Notes: generated from the sequence alone by a model not told the origin. Shown: positions 37,181 through 46,044, counted from the first letter of the stretch. The stretch is DNA of 64,000 nucleotides from Xanthobacter tagetidis (GCF_003667445.1 NZ_RCTF01000008.1:62001-126000); one strand, 5' to 3'. Numbers and translations: made by a program.

Positions 37181-37194
37181 TTTTGCATGCAAAA
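37181..37194. promoter_or_regulatory. 14-base perfect palindrome over a start codon
   Basis: TTTTGCATGCAAAA is fully symmetric, and its central ATG is the chosen start of the racemase-superfamily gene. It may be an operator, or a sign that translation really begins at the later ATG (37226). Confidence 0.5.
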
Positions 37195-37963
37195 TCGAAC
37201 CCCCGCCCCCCGCTGCCGGATCGGCATGCTGACCCCCTCGTCCAACACCGTGCTGGAGCCCATGACCGCGCGCCTGCTGGCGCCGCTGTTCCCAGACGTG
37301 ACCGCGCATTTCGGCCGCTTCCGCGTCACCCGGATCGCGCTCGACGATGAGGCCAACGACCAGTTCGGCCAGGAGCCGATCCTCGCCGCCGCCGAGCTTC
37401 TGGCCGACGCCCGCGCCGACATCATCGCCTGGAACGGCACCTCGGCGAGCTGGCTCGGCTTCGACTGGGACGCGCGGCTCACCACCGCCATCGAGGCGCG
37501 CACCGGGGTGAAGGCGACCAGCGCCATGGCGGCCATCAACGCTTTGATCCGCAAGGACGGGGTCGAGCGCCTCGCGCTCGTGACGCCCTATACTGCGGAC
37601 GTCGAGCAGAAGATCATCGCCAACTATGCCCGCCTCGGCATTTCCGTGGTCGCGGGACGCCACTGCTCGCTGAGCGACAACTATTCCTTCGCAGAGATCA
37701 GCGAGGCGGAGATCGAGGCCATGTGCCGCGAGGTCGCCGCCGCGCGGCCGGACGCCATCGCCATCGTCTGCACCAACATGCGCGGCGCCCTCATCGGCGC
37801 CGAGATGGAGCGGCGGCTCGGCCTGCCGGTGTACGATTCCGTCTCGGCGACGCTCTGGGGCTGCCTCGCCGAGCTTGGCGTGCCGGCCGGCGCCCTGGCG
37901 CCGTTCGGCTCCATGTTCGCGGCGCCCGACCGGGCCGCCGCCCTCGGCGTCGCGGCACAGTAG
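37187..37963 (+). CDS. Asp/Glu racemase-superfamily enzyme, maleate isomerase/arylmalonate decarboxylase-like
   Basis: Protein of 258 residues. It contains the superfamily N-terminal RIGMLTPSSNTVLEPM, the mid segment IAWNGTSASWLGFDWD and the C-terminal cysteine in IAIVCTNMRGALIG. Maleate isomerases use two cysteines. Here the first position is in NGTS and lacks cysteine, a pattern I recall from arylmalonate decarboxylase (a GTS motif plus one later cysteine). The start at 37187 has no ribosome-binding site; 37226 is an alternative that would remove 13 residues. It precedes a GntR gene by 20 bases and diverges from the dipeptide-type operon. It may racemise, isomerise or decarboxylate a small dicarboxylate from the pathway. 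Confidence 0.82.
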   Translation: MQNRTPAPRCRIGMLTPSSNTVLEPMTARLLAPLFPDVTAHFGRFRVTRIALDDEANDQFGQEPILAAAELLADARADIIAWNGTSASWLGFDWDARLTTAIEARTGVKATSAMAAINALIRKDGVERLALVTPYTADVEQKIIANYARLGISVVAGRHCSLSDNYSFAEISEAEIEAMCREVAAARPDAIAIVCTNMRGALIGAEMERRLGLPVYDSVSATLWGCLAELGVPAGALAPFGSMFAAPDRAAALGVAAQ

Positions 37964-37983
37964 GCCGGACGAGGGAGACCAAG

Positions 37984-38655
37984 GTGGACATCGCCGCAAC
38001 CGACACGCCGGAGCAGACCACGCTCCACGAGCAGATCGTGGAGCGCCTGCGCGCCGTGCTGCTCGACGGCGAACTCGGCTACGGCGCCAAGATCCCCGAG
38101 GCGGAGCTGTGCCTCCGGTTCGGCGTCTCCCGCACGCCTTTGCGCGAGGCGCTGAAGGTTCTTGCGGCGGAAGGCTTCGTCGAGCTGCGGCCGAACCGCG
38201 GCGCCATCGTCGCGCCGGTGGACCCGGACGACGTCGCGCATCTGTTCGAGTTCAAGGGCGCGATCGAGCATCGCATCGGCCTGCTGGCCGCCGTGCGGGC
38301 CACCGCCGCCGACCAGGCGCGGCTGGAGGAGTGCCACGCGCTGCTGCGCACCCACCCCGAGCCCTCGGCCTACACCGCGCTCAACCAGGACTTCCACCGC
38401 GCGCTTGCCGCGGCGACCCACAATCCGGTGCTGGTGCAGACCTATGACAACCTGCAGAAGCGCGTGCTGCGCCTGCGGTTCGTGGTCAACGTGAACCCGG
38501 TGCGGGTCGCCCAGTCGTTCGACGAGCATGAGGCCATCATGGTGGCGTTCCGCGCCCGCGCGCGGCTCGACCTCGCCGAGCGCCTGGAGGCCCACAACCG
38601 CCTCACGGGCGAGGCGGTGCTGCGCGCCCTGGCGGGGAGCGCCGTCCCAGGCTGA
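37984..38655 (+). CDS. GntR-family (FCD) transcriptional regulator
   Basis: Regulator of 223 residues that starts with GTG (VDIAATDTPEQ), preceded by AGGGAGA. The winged helix reads LHEQIVERLRAVLLDGELGY, then LCLRFGVSRTPLREALKVLA and FVELRPNRGAIVAPV. A helical effector domain follows with the FCD-type pattern NQDFHRALAAATHNPVL and FDEHEAIMVAFRARA. It lies between the dipeptide-type operon (minus) and the polyamine-type operon (plus), so it may control both. Shared half-sites upstream of both operons support that idea. Confidence 0.9.
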   Translation: MDIAATDTPEQTTLHEQIVERLRAVLLDGELGYGAKIPEAELCLRFGVSRTPLREALKVLAAEGFVELRPNRGAIVAPVDPDDVAHLFEFKGAIEHRIGLLAAVRATAADQARLEECHALLRTHPEPSAYTALNQDFHRALAAATHNPVLVQTYDNLQKRVLRLRFVVNVNPVRVAQSFDEHEAIMVAFRARARLDLAERLEAHNRLTGEAVLRALAGSAVPG

Positions 38656-38746
38656 GGACCGCTGCCGCGCGTGGCGAGCGGTGGAGAGAATTTGGGCAGG
38701 GCGGCCTGCTGCGGCGCCCAAGGAACCGGCAGCGGTGCGATACATC

Positions 38747-38837
38747 CATTTGATATCAATGACTTGCGAATGAGTGCGCTGGCCAATCTATCGGCTTGCC
38801 GAGTCCCTGTCCGATACGCAAACTAAGTAAGTACTTA
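38747..38837 (+). promoter_or_regulatory. Palindromes upstream of the polyamine-type operon
   Basis: TTGATATCAA (38750-38759) is a perfect palindrome within CATTTGATATCAATG, and TAAGTACTTA (38828-38837) is a second. The first shares the 9-mer ATTTGATAT with the region upstream of the dipeptide-type operon. The 246-base gap after the GntR gene otherwise shows nothing coding. Confidence 0.5.
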
Positions 38838-38901
38838 ATTCATTCGCCGCCATGTCCCGCCGCCCCCGATGCCCGCCGCCCAGACCGCCTGGAGACCCGC
38901 A

Positions 38902-39996
38902 ATGTCCTTGAGCCGCAGAGACTTCACCCGCGCCGCCCTCGCCGGCACGGGGCTTGCCGCCACCGGCCTGTCCACCCTCGGCCTGCTGACGCCGGCCCAG
39001 GCCGCCGAGCGGCTCCTGGTGGTGCAGTGGGGCGCCAACTGGATCGAGGTATCGAAGCAGATCCTCGCCGAGTTCCAGAAGACCAACGACACCCAGGTGG
39101 CGTGGGAGCTGCACTCCGGCGGCTCGGCCGCTGTGGTCGCCAAGATCAAGGCGACGTGGCCGCGCACGCAGTACAATGTGCTCTCCGTGTGGGACCCGGT
39201 GTTCCGCGCGATGATCGCCGAGGACTGGCTGCTGCCCATCGACGAGAGCATCGTCACCAACCTGAAGACCATTCCCGACCAGTACATCCAGAAGAACGCC
39301 AAGGGCGAGAAGATGACGGTGCCGCTCAGCACCGCCGGCGCCTTCTGGGGCTATCGCGACGACCTGCTGCCGGGCGGCTTCTCCTCGCTGGAAGACCTGC
39401 TGAAGCCGGAATTCAAGGGCAAGCTCTGCGTGCCCTACCCCATCAACCTCACGGGCCTGCTCATCGTCAGCGCCGCCATCCAGCGCGGCGGCAACGAGCG
39501 AAACCCCGAGCCCGGCTGGGACTTCATCAAGGAACTGGCCTCGAAGGGGCAGATCGGCGAAATCTGCACCTCCAATTCCGAATACATCAACGCCATGGCC
39601 ACGGGCCGCTATTCGGTCGGCTTCTGGAACAATGGCGGCTGGTTCGCCACCGCCAAGAACTTCCCCGTGAAGCTGAAGAACCGCATGCCCGACAACAAGG
39701 GCTTCCTCTACAACGAAGGCTTCTGCGTGCTGAAGGGCTCGCCCGCCAAGGCGGCCTTCGAGTTCGCGAACTTCTTCGCCGAGCCGAAGATGAACGAGAT
39801 CTACAACATGCCGCTCGGCTCGGGCCCCACCCAGCCCTCCGCCAAGGCCAACCCGATGATCGCGGACTGGTACTACACCCCGGAAGAACTGCCGAAATAT
39901 GCGTACTTCGCGGACTTCGCCTATCTCTCCTCGGTGATGAACGAGTGGAATGCCCGCTGGGAGCGGGAGATCGTTCCCCTCGTGCGGCGCGGCTGA
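38902..39996 (+). CDS. Polyamine-type ABC substrate-binding protein, Tat-type signal
   Basis: Periplasmic family 1/PotD-like binding protein of 364 residues. The N-terminus has a twin-arginine motif (SRRDFTRAAL), a hydrophobic stretch and a cleavage region near AQAAE. The mature part includes VVQWGANWIEVSKQILAEFQ, the hinge-like STAGAFWGYRDDLLP, and GRYSVGFWNNGGWF. The start at 38902 follows GGAGACC. An in-frame ATG at 38869 would move the signal away from the terminus. It opens an operon of two permeases, an ATPase and several hydrolases, which suggests a cationic or N-heterocyclic ligand. Confidence 0.92.
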   Translation: MSLSRRDFTRAALAGTGLAATGLSTLGLLTPAQAAERLLVVQWGANWIEVSKQILAEFQKTNDTQVAWELHSGGSAAVVAKIKATWPRTQYNVLSVWDPVFRAMIAEDWLLPIDESIVTNLKTIPDQYIQKNAKGEKMTVPLSTAGAFWGYRDDLLPGGFSSLEDLLKPEFKGKLCVPYPINLTGLLIVSAAIQRGGNERNPEPGWDFIKELASKGQIGEICTSNSEYINAMATGRYSVGFWNNGGWFATAKNFPVKLKNRMPDNKGFLYNEGFCVLKGSPAKAAFEFANFFAEPKMNEIYNMPLGSGPTQPSAKANPMIADWYYTPEELPKYAYFADFAYLSSVMNEWNARWEREIVPLVRRG

Positions 39997-40014
39997 CCGG
40001 GCCGCGTGAGCGCC

Positions 40015-40878
40015 ATGGCGATGCGGCGTCCCTCCCTGAGCACGGCCCTGTTGTGGCCGGCGCTCCTCGTCATGGTGCCGCTGCTGCTCGGCCCGTTGCT
40101 CCTGCTCGCCCACGAGAGCCTCAAGCCGTTCGTGGGCGGGCGCATCGGCGGCGACGAGAGCGGCGCGCTCACGCTGCAGAACTACGCCCAGATCGCCGAC
40201 CCGCAATATGTGCGCTACTTCCTGGACACGTTCCGGGTCGGTCTCCTCGCCACCGCCTTCGCACTGGTGCTGGGCTTTCCCGTCGCGCATTTCATCGTCC
40301 GCCGCGCCGGGCCGACGATGCGGCGCCTCATGGTGGGCGGCCTGGTGGGCACGCTGTTCCTGTCCATCATCGTGCGCGTCTACGCCATCGCCATGACGTT
40401 CGGGCCGCACGGCCCGCTCTCCGATTTCAGCCGTCTGTTCGGCATCTCGGCATCGAGCCCGGACGGGGCGGAGCTGATGGTGGTGCTCGGCCTGCTCAAT
40501 TCCACGCTGCCGCTGGTGGCGCTGACGCTCATCGGCACGCTCCAGAACATCAATCCGCGCCTGGAGGATGCCGCGCTCTCGCTCGGCGCGCCACGCTGGA
40601 AGACCTTCTTCCAGATCACCGTGGCCATGAGCCTGCCGGGCATCCTGTCCGCCGCGATCATCGCCTACGCCTTCTGCATCAGCAATCTGGTGGTGCCCAT
40701 GCTGGTGGGGCGCGGCTTCATCGTGTTCGTCTCCAACCTCATCTATTTCCGCTTCTCGGAAGTGGCGAACTTCCCGAGCGGCGCCGCGCTCTCCATGGTG
40801 ATGATGGTGATCTCGGTGGCGCTGTTCTACGGGCTGCTCTCGCTGGTGCGCAGCCACTGGCAGGAGGCGGGCAAATGA
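40015..40878 (+). CDS. Polyamine-type ABC permease, PotB-like
   Basis: Permease of 287 residues, about six helices. The coupling loop DAALSLGAPRWKTFFQITVA followed by MSLPGILSAAIIAYAF is the PotB/CysT-type EAA motif. A GTG at 40006 and ATGs at 40015 and 40021 are all in frame and no ribosome-binding site decides between them; I list 40015. It overlaps the next permease by four bases. Confidence 0.9.
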   Translation: MAMRRPSLSTALLWPALLVMVPLLLGPLLLLAHESLKPFVGGRIGGDESGALTLQNYAQIADPQYVRYFLDTFRVGLLATAFALVLGFPVAHFIVRRAGPTMRRLMVGGLVGTLFLSIIVRVYAIAMTFGPHGPLSDFSRLFGISASSPDGAELMVVLGLLNSTLPLVALTLIGTLQNINPRLEDAALSLGAPRWKTFFQITVAMSLPGILSAAIIAYAFCISNLVVPMLVGRGFIVFVSNLIYFRFSEVANFPSGAALSMVMMVISVALFYGLLSLVRSHWQEAGK

Positions 40879-41696
40879 AGCGCTTCGCGGATGCCCTGTT
40901 CCAGACCGCCTACCTCTCGCTGGTGACGCTGTTCGTCGCCTTCTCGGTGATCCCGGTGGTGGTGGCGGTGGTGCTGTCGTTCGATGCGCGCGGCTTCGTC
41001 GGGCCGTTTCCGCCGACGCAGTTCTCGCTGCGCTGGTACGACCGGTTCCTCGCCGACAGCTATTATCACGACGGCCTCGTCACCAGCCTGGTCCTCGCCA
41101 CGAGCGCGACCTTCATCGCCACCGTCGTCGGCGCGCTGGCGGCCATCGGGCTGCATCACGCCACCTTCCGCGGCAAGGGCCTGATCCAGGCGGCGCTGCT
41201 CTCCCCCCTGGTGATCCCCAACGTGGTGCTGGGCTTCGGCGTGCTGATCTTCGCGAGCCGCCTCGGCATCCTCGACGGCATGACGCGGCTCATGATGGGC
41301 CACGTGCTCATCACCTTTCCCTATGTGATGCGCACCACCGCCGCCTCGCTGGTGGGCATCCGCGCTTCCTATTATGAAGCGGCGCTGAGCCTCGGCGCGA
41401 AGCCCCTCGGCGCGCTGTGGCAGGTGACGCTGCCTCTGGCGCGCACCGGCATCATCGCCGGCGCGGTGTTCGGCTTCGTCACCTCGTTCGACGACGTGGG
41501 GGTGAGCCTGTTCCTCACCGACGCCTTCACCTTCACCTTGCCGGTCGCGATCCTCGCGCAGATGCGGGCGAACCTCGACCTCACCATCGCGGCGCTGTCG
41601 GTGATGTTCATCGTCGCGACCGTGCTTATCATCGTCATCCTCGATCGCGTCGCCGGCCTCGACGCCATCACCGGGCGCGGAGTTTACGGGCGATGA
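40875..41696 (+). CDS. Polyamine-type ABC permease, PotC-like
   Basis: Second permease, 273 residues. It has a FVAFSVIPVVVAVVLSFD first helix, the PotC-type coupling loop EAALSLGAKPLGALWQVTLP and FGFVTSFDDVGVSLFLTDAF, a segment well conserved in the family. It pairs with the PotB-like protein. It overlaps both the upstream stop and the downstream ATG by four bases. Confidence 0.93.
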   Translation: MKRFADALFQTAYLSLVTLFVAFSVIPVVVAVVLSFDARGFVGPFPPTQFSLRWYDRFLADSYYHDGLVTSLVLATSATFIATVVGALAAIGLHHATFRGKGLIQAALLSPLVIPNVVLGFGVLIFASRLGILDGMTRLMMGHVLITFPYVMRTTAASLVGIRASYYEAALSLGAKPLGALWQVTLPLARTGIIAGAVFGFVTSFDDVGVSLFLTDAFTFTLPVAILAQMRANLDLTIAALSVMFIVATVLIIVILDRVAGLDAITGRGVYGR

Positions 41697-42775
41697 TCCA
41701 GTCGGTTCTCGATCTCCAGCACGTCACCAAGCGCTTCGGCGACACGGCGGCGGTGGACAACGTGACCTTCGAGGTCGCGCGCGGCGAGATCGTCGCTCTG
41801 CTCGGGCCGTCCGGCTGCGGCAAGACCACGACGTTGCGCATGATCGCCGGCTTCGAGCAGCCGGACGAAGGACGCATCTTCATCTCCGGCGTGGACGTCG
41901 CCCGCAAGGCGCCCTACGAGCGCAATGTCGGCCTCGTGTTCCAGGACTACGCGCTGTTCCCGCACATGAGCGTGGCGCAGAACATCGCCTTCGGCATGAA
42001 GAACCGCGGCGTGCCTGCCCGCGACATCGCCCCGCGCATCGCCAGGGTGCTGGAGCAGGTGCGCCTGCCGGGCATCGAGGGCCGGCGCCCCTCCCAGCTC
42101 TCCGGCGGCCAGCAGCAGCGCGTGGCGCTCGCCCGCGCGCTCGTCACCCGGCCGGACGTGATGCTGCTGGACGAGCCGCTGTCGAACCTCGACGCGAAGC
42201 TCCGGCTGGAGCTCAGGCACGAAATCCGCGCCATCCTCGCCACGTTCGACTGCACCTCCATCATCGTCACCCACGACCAGGAGGAGGCCATGGGTCTCGC
42301 CGACCGCATCGTGCTGATGAACAAGGGCCGCATCGAGCAGGTGGACACGCCGGTCGGGCTCTACCAGCGGCCGCAGACGCTGTTCGCCGCCGACTTCATC
42401 GGCCATGCCAACTGGATTTCCGGCACGCTCGCGCGCCGGGCCGCCGAGGCGGGCGTGGTGGAGACCAAAGTCGGCGGCATCGCGGTGGCGCCGGGCGCGG
42501 TCGCGGACGGGCCGGTGACGTTGTGCATCCGGCCCGAGCGGCTCGCCATCGTCGCAGCGGACGCGCCGGCCGACACGCGCCTTGCGGCGGTGGTGGAGCG
42601 GCTGGACCCGGTGGGCGCGGACCTGCGCATCTGGTCGCGCCTCGGCGACGGCACGCTGGTGCAGTCGCTGGAGAAGAATGTGGGCCGCGCGCTGCCGGCC
42701 CCCGGCGTCGGCGTCACGCTGGGCTTCAAGGTCGCCGATTGCATCGTCCTTCCTGCCGACGGAGCCGCCCGATGA
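41693..42775 (+). CDS. Polyamine-type ABC ATPase, PotA-like
   Basis: ATPase of 360 residues with Walker A LLGPSGCGKTTTL, VFQDYALFPHMSV, the signature [15 protein letters not shown], Walker B VMLLDEPLSNLDAK and IIVTHDQEEAMGLADR. A C-terminal TOBE-type domain of about 120 residues follows, with CIRPERLAIV. This domain composition is typical of spermidine/putrescine, iron and 2-aminoethylphosphonate importers. The gene overlaps the amidohydrolase start by four bases. Confidence 0.94.
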   Translation: MIQSVLDLQHVTKRFGDTAAVDNVTFEVARGEIVALLGPSGCGKTTTLRMIAGFEQPDEGRIFISGVDVARKAPYERNVGLVFQDYALFPHMSVAQNIAFGMKNRGVPARDIAPRIARVLEQVRLPGIEGRRPSQLSGGQQQRVALARALVTRPDVMLLDEPLSNLDAKLRLELRHEIRAILATFDCTSIIVTHDQEEAMGLADRIVLMNKGRIEQVDTPVGLYQRPQTLFAADFIGHANWISGTLARRAAEAGVVETKVGGIAVAPGAVADGPVTLCIRPERLAIVAADAPADTRLAAVVERLDPVGADLRIWSRLGDGTLVQSLEKNVGRALPAPGVGVTLGFKVADCIVLPADGAAR

Positions 42776-44265
42776 CCGCCCGCCCCCTCGCCATTCGCGG
42801 CGGCCTCGTCGCCTTCCCCACCGACGGCGTGGTGCGCGCGGCGGACCTGCTCGTCATCGACGGCCGCATCGCCGACATCGCCGCGCCGGGCACCCCCTTC
42901 CCGGAGGACGCCGCGGCGATGGACGCCGCCGACCGGCTGGTGATGCCGGGCCTCATCAACGCCCACACCCACAGCCACCTCGCCATCGCCAAGGGCGTCT
43001 CGCGCTCCTGGACCCTGGAGCTGCACCTCCACAACGGACCCTGGACCGGCGGCGGCCAGGCCTTCGCGGACCGGCATCTGCTCGCCCAGGCGAGCGCCGC
43101 GGAGATGCTGCTGAAGGGCTGCACCGCCTGCTACGACCTCGTATTGGAGATGCCCGCGCCGACGCCGGAGGGCCTCTACGCCACCGCCGCCGGCTATGCG
43201 GATGCCGGCATGCGCGCCGTGGTGGCGCCCATGATGGCGGACCGCACCTTCTGGCAGGCGATCCCCGGCCTGATGGCGGCGATCCCGGAAAGCCTGAGGC
43301 CTGCGGTCGAGGCGATCCGCCTCGCCGGCGCCGATGCCGCGCTCGAAGCCTGCGCCCGCATGCTGGAGGACTGGCCGCACGACCGCACGTTGGTGCGCCC
43401 GGCGCTCGCCCCCACCATTCCGCACCACTGCTCGGATGTCTTCTGGACCGGCTGCCGCGCGCTCGCCGACCGGCACGGCGTCGGCCTCCACGCGCATCTC
43501 GCGGAATCGAAGATCCAGGGGCTGGTGGGGATCGCGCGCTATGGCGAGAGCCTCACCGCCCATCTCGACCGGCTCGGCATCCTCGGGCCGGACTTCACCG
43601 CCGCCCACGGCATCTGGCTCGACGCCGACGACATCGCCTTGCTCGCGCGCCGGGGCGCCTCGGTGGCGCACAATCCATCGAGCAACTTCCGGCTCGGCAG
43701 CGGCATCGCCCAGGTGCCGGCCATGCGCGCCGCCGGCCTCAATGTGGGCATCGGCTCGGATGCCTGCAGCTGCTCCGACCACCAGAACCTGTTCGAGACC
43801 ATGCGGCTCGCCTCCTACCTCTCGCGCACCGCCTCCTTCGATCCCGACGACTGGCTGACCCCTCAGGACGTGTTCGCCATGGCCACCACCGGCAGCGCGA
43901 AGGCGCTGGGCATCGCCGACATCGCCGGCGACATCGAGGTGGGGCTCGCCGCCGACCTCGTCTTCCTCGACCTCGGCTCGGTGAACTTCACGCCGCTGAA
44001 CGATCCGCTCTACCAGATGGTGTTCGCCGAGGAGGGGCGCAGCGTGCGCCGCGTGATGGTCGGCGGGCGGGTGGTGGTGGAGGATGGGGCGCTGACCACC
44101 ATCGACTATCCCGCCTTGCGCGGCCGGCTCAACGATCGGGCGCGCGAGATCTTCGCCGCCAACGGGCCGCGGCGGCAGGAACTGGCGGCGCTGGAGCCGT
44201 TCGTGAAGCATTTCTGCGTCGGCCTCGCGGAGGGCCGGTTCGCGCTTGAGAGAGAGACGGCATGA
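42772..44265 (+). CDS. Amidohydrolase, Atz/Trz-like
   Basis: Metal-dependent hydrolase of 497 residues. Ligands are visible as LINAHTHSHLAIAKG, GLHAHLAESKIQG, TAAHGIWLDADD and the aspartate in VGIGSDACSCSDHQ. NPSSNFRLGSGIAQ is the subgroup's conserved loop. It resembles the hydrolase at 29639 in overall plan, and each is followed by a GAF-domain gene. Translational coupling to the importer ATPase (four-base overlap) means its substrate is probably the imported compound or a near product. Deamination or dechlorination-type hydrolysis of an N-heterocycle is the family expectation. Confidence 0.9.
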   Translation: MTARPLAIRGGLVAFPTDGVVRAADLLVIDGRIADIAAPGTPFPEDAAAMDAADRLVMPGLINAHTHSHLAIAKGVSRSWTLELHLHNGPWTGGGQAFADRHLLAQASAAEMLLKGCTACYDLVLEMPAPTPEGLYATAAGYADAGMRAVVAPMMADRTFWQAIPGLMAAIPESLRPAVEAIRLAGADAALEACARMLEDWPHDRTLVRPALAPTIPHHCSDVFWTGCRALADRHGVGLHAHLAESKIQGLVGIARYGESLTAHLDRLGILGPDFTAAHGIWLDADDIALLARRGASVAHNPSSNFRLGSGIAQVPAMRAAGLNVGIGSDACSCSDHQNLFETMRLASYLSRTASFDPDDWLTPQDVFAMATTGSAKALGIADIAGDIEVGLAADLVFLDLGSVNFTPLNDPLYQMVFAEEGRSVRRVMVGGRVVVEDGALTTIDYPALRGRLNDRAREIFAANGPRRQELAALEPFVKHFCVGLAEGRFALERETA

Positions 44266-44732
44266 CGGCGAGGAGTTTCGCGGCGGCGTTCGAGCCCATC
44301 CTGAGCACGCTCATGGACCGCACCGGCGCCATGCGCTGCACGGTGCGCATGGATTTCCCGGCCATGGGCCTCAGCGTGAACGTGCCGTGCGCCGAGGTGC
44401 TGGCGCTGGGCGCCGCCTCCATGATGGAGAGCCGCTCGGTGGACCACCGCCGCGCCCGCACCGTGCGCTGGGTCGAGGCGAACCGCCGCACATTGGTGCA
44501 GGGCGACGTGTTCGCCGACCCGGCGCTCGCCCCGCCGCCGGCTTTGGTGCGCCAGTTCGGCACCACGGCGCAGATGGTGGCGCCTCTGGTCGGCACGGAC
44601 GGCTATCTCCTGGGCTGGACCTCGGCCCACTTCGCTGGCGGCCCGCGCGAGTTCGGGCCCGGCGAGATTGCCGCCATCGAGGCGGCCGCCGCGGCGGTGC
44701 TCGCGGTGCCCGGCATGCCGCTGGACATCTGA
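44262..44732 (+). CDS. GAF-domain protein, small
   Basis: Soluble protein of 156 residues with a probable GAF fold: VRWVEANRRTLVQGDVFAD, VRQFGTTAQMVAPLVGTDG and LLGWTSAHFAGGPREF. The final helix IAAIEAAAAAVLAV closes the domain. It overlaps the amidohydrolase by four bases. The same amidohydrolase-GAF order is seen at 31138-28884. There is no output domain, so it may be a ligand-binding accessory protein. The precise role is unknown. Confidence 0.78.
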   Translation: MTARSFAAAFEPILSTLMDRTGAMRCTVRMDFPAMGLSVNVPCAEVLALGAASMMESRSVDHRRARTVRWVEANRRTLVQGDVFADPALAPPPALVRQFGTTAQMVAPLVGTDGYLLGWTSAHFAGGPREFGPGEIAAIEAAAAAVLAVPGMPLDI

Positions 44733-44801
44733 GATGACGCGCCCCCAACTCCCACCCCCTTCGGCCGCCCGGCCGCCGTGCACCGCGAGGAGCCCCGATC
44801 C

Positions 44802-46034
44802 ATGGATCTGATCGTCAAGCACGCCCGCCTGCCCCACGATCCGGGGCGCGAAGTCGACATCGGCATCGAGGGCGGACGCTTCGTCGCCATCGAGCCGTCG
44901 ATCGCCGCCGATGCCGAGGTTCTGGACGTGGCTGGCCGCCTCGTCTCCCCCGGCTTCGTCGAGACCCACATCCACCTCGACAAGTCGTGCATCCTGGAGC
45001 GCTGCCACGCCCAGCGCGGCGACCTCGCGGAAGCCATCGGCGAGGTCGCGAAGGCCAAGGCCAAGTTCACGCCGGAGGACGTCTATGCGCGCGGCAAGCG
45101 CACGCTGGAGAAGTGCATCCTCAATGGCACGACGCGCATGCGCACCCAGCTGGAGGTGGATCCCGGCATCGGCCTGCGCGGCCTGGAGGGCATCCTGCCG
45201 CTGATCGACGAATACAAGTGGGCCATCGATATCGAGATCTGCGTGTTCCCGCAGGAGGGCCTGCTCAACAATCCCGGCACCGACGAACTGATGGTTGAGG
45301 CGCTGAAGCGCGGCGCCCGCGTGGTCGGCGCCGCGCCCTATACCGACAAGAGCCCGCACGGCCAGATCGACCGCGTGTTCGAGATGGCGCGGGAGTTCGA
45401 CGCCGACATCGACATGCATCTCGACTTCGGCCCCACCGCCGAGACGCTCGACCTCGATTATGTGTGCGAACTGGCGAACAAGTATCGCTGGGGCGGACGC
45501 ACCGCCATCGGCCACGTCACCAAGCTTGCGGCCGCGAGCCCGGAGCGCTTCAAGGCCGCGGCCCAGTGCATGTGCGACGCGGGCGTCGCGCTCACCGTGC
45601 TGCCCTCCACCGATCTGTTCCTGATGGGCCGGGAGAGCGAGGCGAACCAGCCGCGCGGCGTGACCCACACCCACAAGCTGCTGCACCACGGCGTGAACTG
45701 CTCGCTGTCCACCAACAATGTGCTGAACCCGTTCACGCCGTTCGGCGACTGCTCGCTGATCCGCATGGCGAACCTCAATGCCAACATCTGCCATATCGGC
45801 GCCACCGCGGACATCCGCGAGTGCTTCAACATGATCACCGAGCGCTCGGCGCGGCTCCTCAATGCCCGCGACTACGGCCTGGAGGTGGGCAAGGCCGCCG
45901 ACTTCGTGGTGCTGGACTGCCAGACGCCGGAAGCCGCGGTCGCCGAGCTCGCGCCGGTGCTGTTCGCCTACAAGCGCGGGCGGCGCACGGTGACACGGCC
46001 GGCGGCTTCCCTGCATCGCCCGACTTCGCACTGA
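44802..46034 (+). CDS. Cytosine deaminase-like amidohydrolase
   Basis: Amidohydrolase of 410 residues. It has the cytosine-deaminase/AtzC-type first motif FVETHIHLDKSCILE, then DADIDMHLDFGPTAE, the histidine of AIGHVTKLAAA, and the aspartate of VLPSTDLFLMGRE. The loop THTHKLLHHGVNCSLSTNNV and the C-terminal GKAADFVVLDC match the family. I chose the ATG at 44802, after GAGGAG; eight residues of the longer frame from 44778 are dropped. It probably deaminates an aminated ring compound. The neighbouring amidase would suit a following amide cleavage, as in s-triazine or pyrimidine pathways. Confidence 0.88.
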   Translation: MDLIVKHARLPHDPGREVDIGIEGGRFVAIEPSIAADAEVLDVAGRLVSPGFVETHIHLDKSCILERCHAQRGDLAEAIGEVAKAKAKFTPEDVYARGKRTLEKCILNGTTRMRTQLEVDPGIGLRGLEGILPLIDEYKWAIDIEICVFPQEGLLNNPGTDELMVEALKRGARVVGAAPYTDKSPHGQIDRVFEMAREFDADIDMHLDFGPTAETLDLDYVCELANKYRWGGRTAIGHVTKLAAASPERFKAAAQCMCDAGVALTVLPSTDLFLMGRESEANQPRGVTHTHKLLHHGVNCSLSTNNVLNPFTPFGDCSLIRMANLNANICHIGATADIRECFNMITERSARLLNARDYGLEVGKAADFVVLDCQTPEAAVAELAPVLFAYKRGRRTVTRPAASLHRPTSH

Positions 46035-46044
46035 GCGCGCCCCG

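Noticed and set aside
38902-42775. True spermidine/putrescine importer
   Set aside because: Only the ABC class is evident. The operon partners are ring and amide hydrolases, so a polyamine substrate is not assumed.
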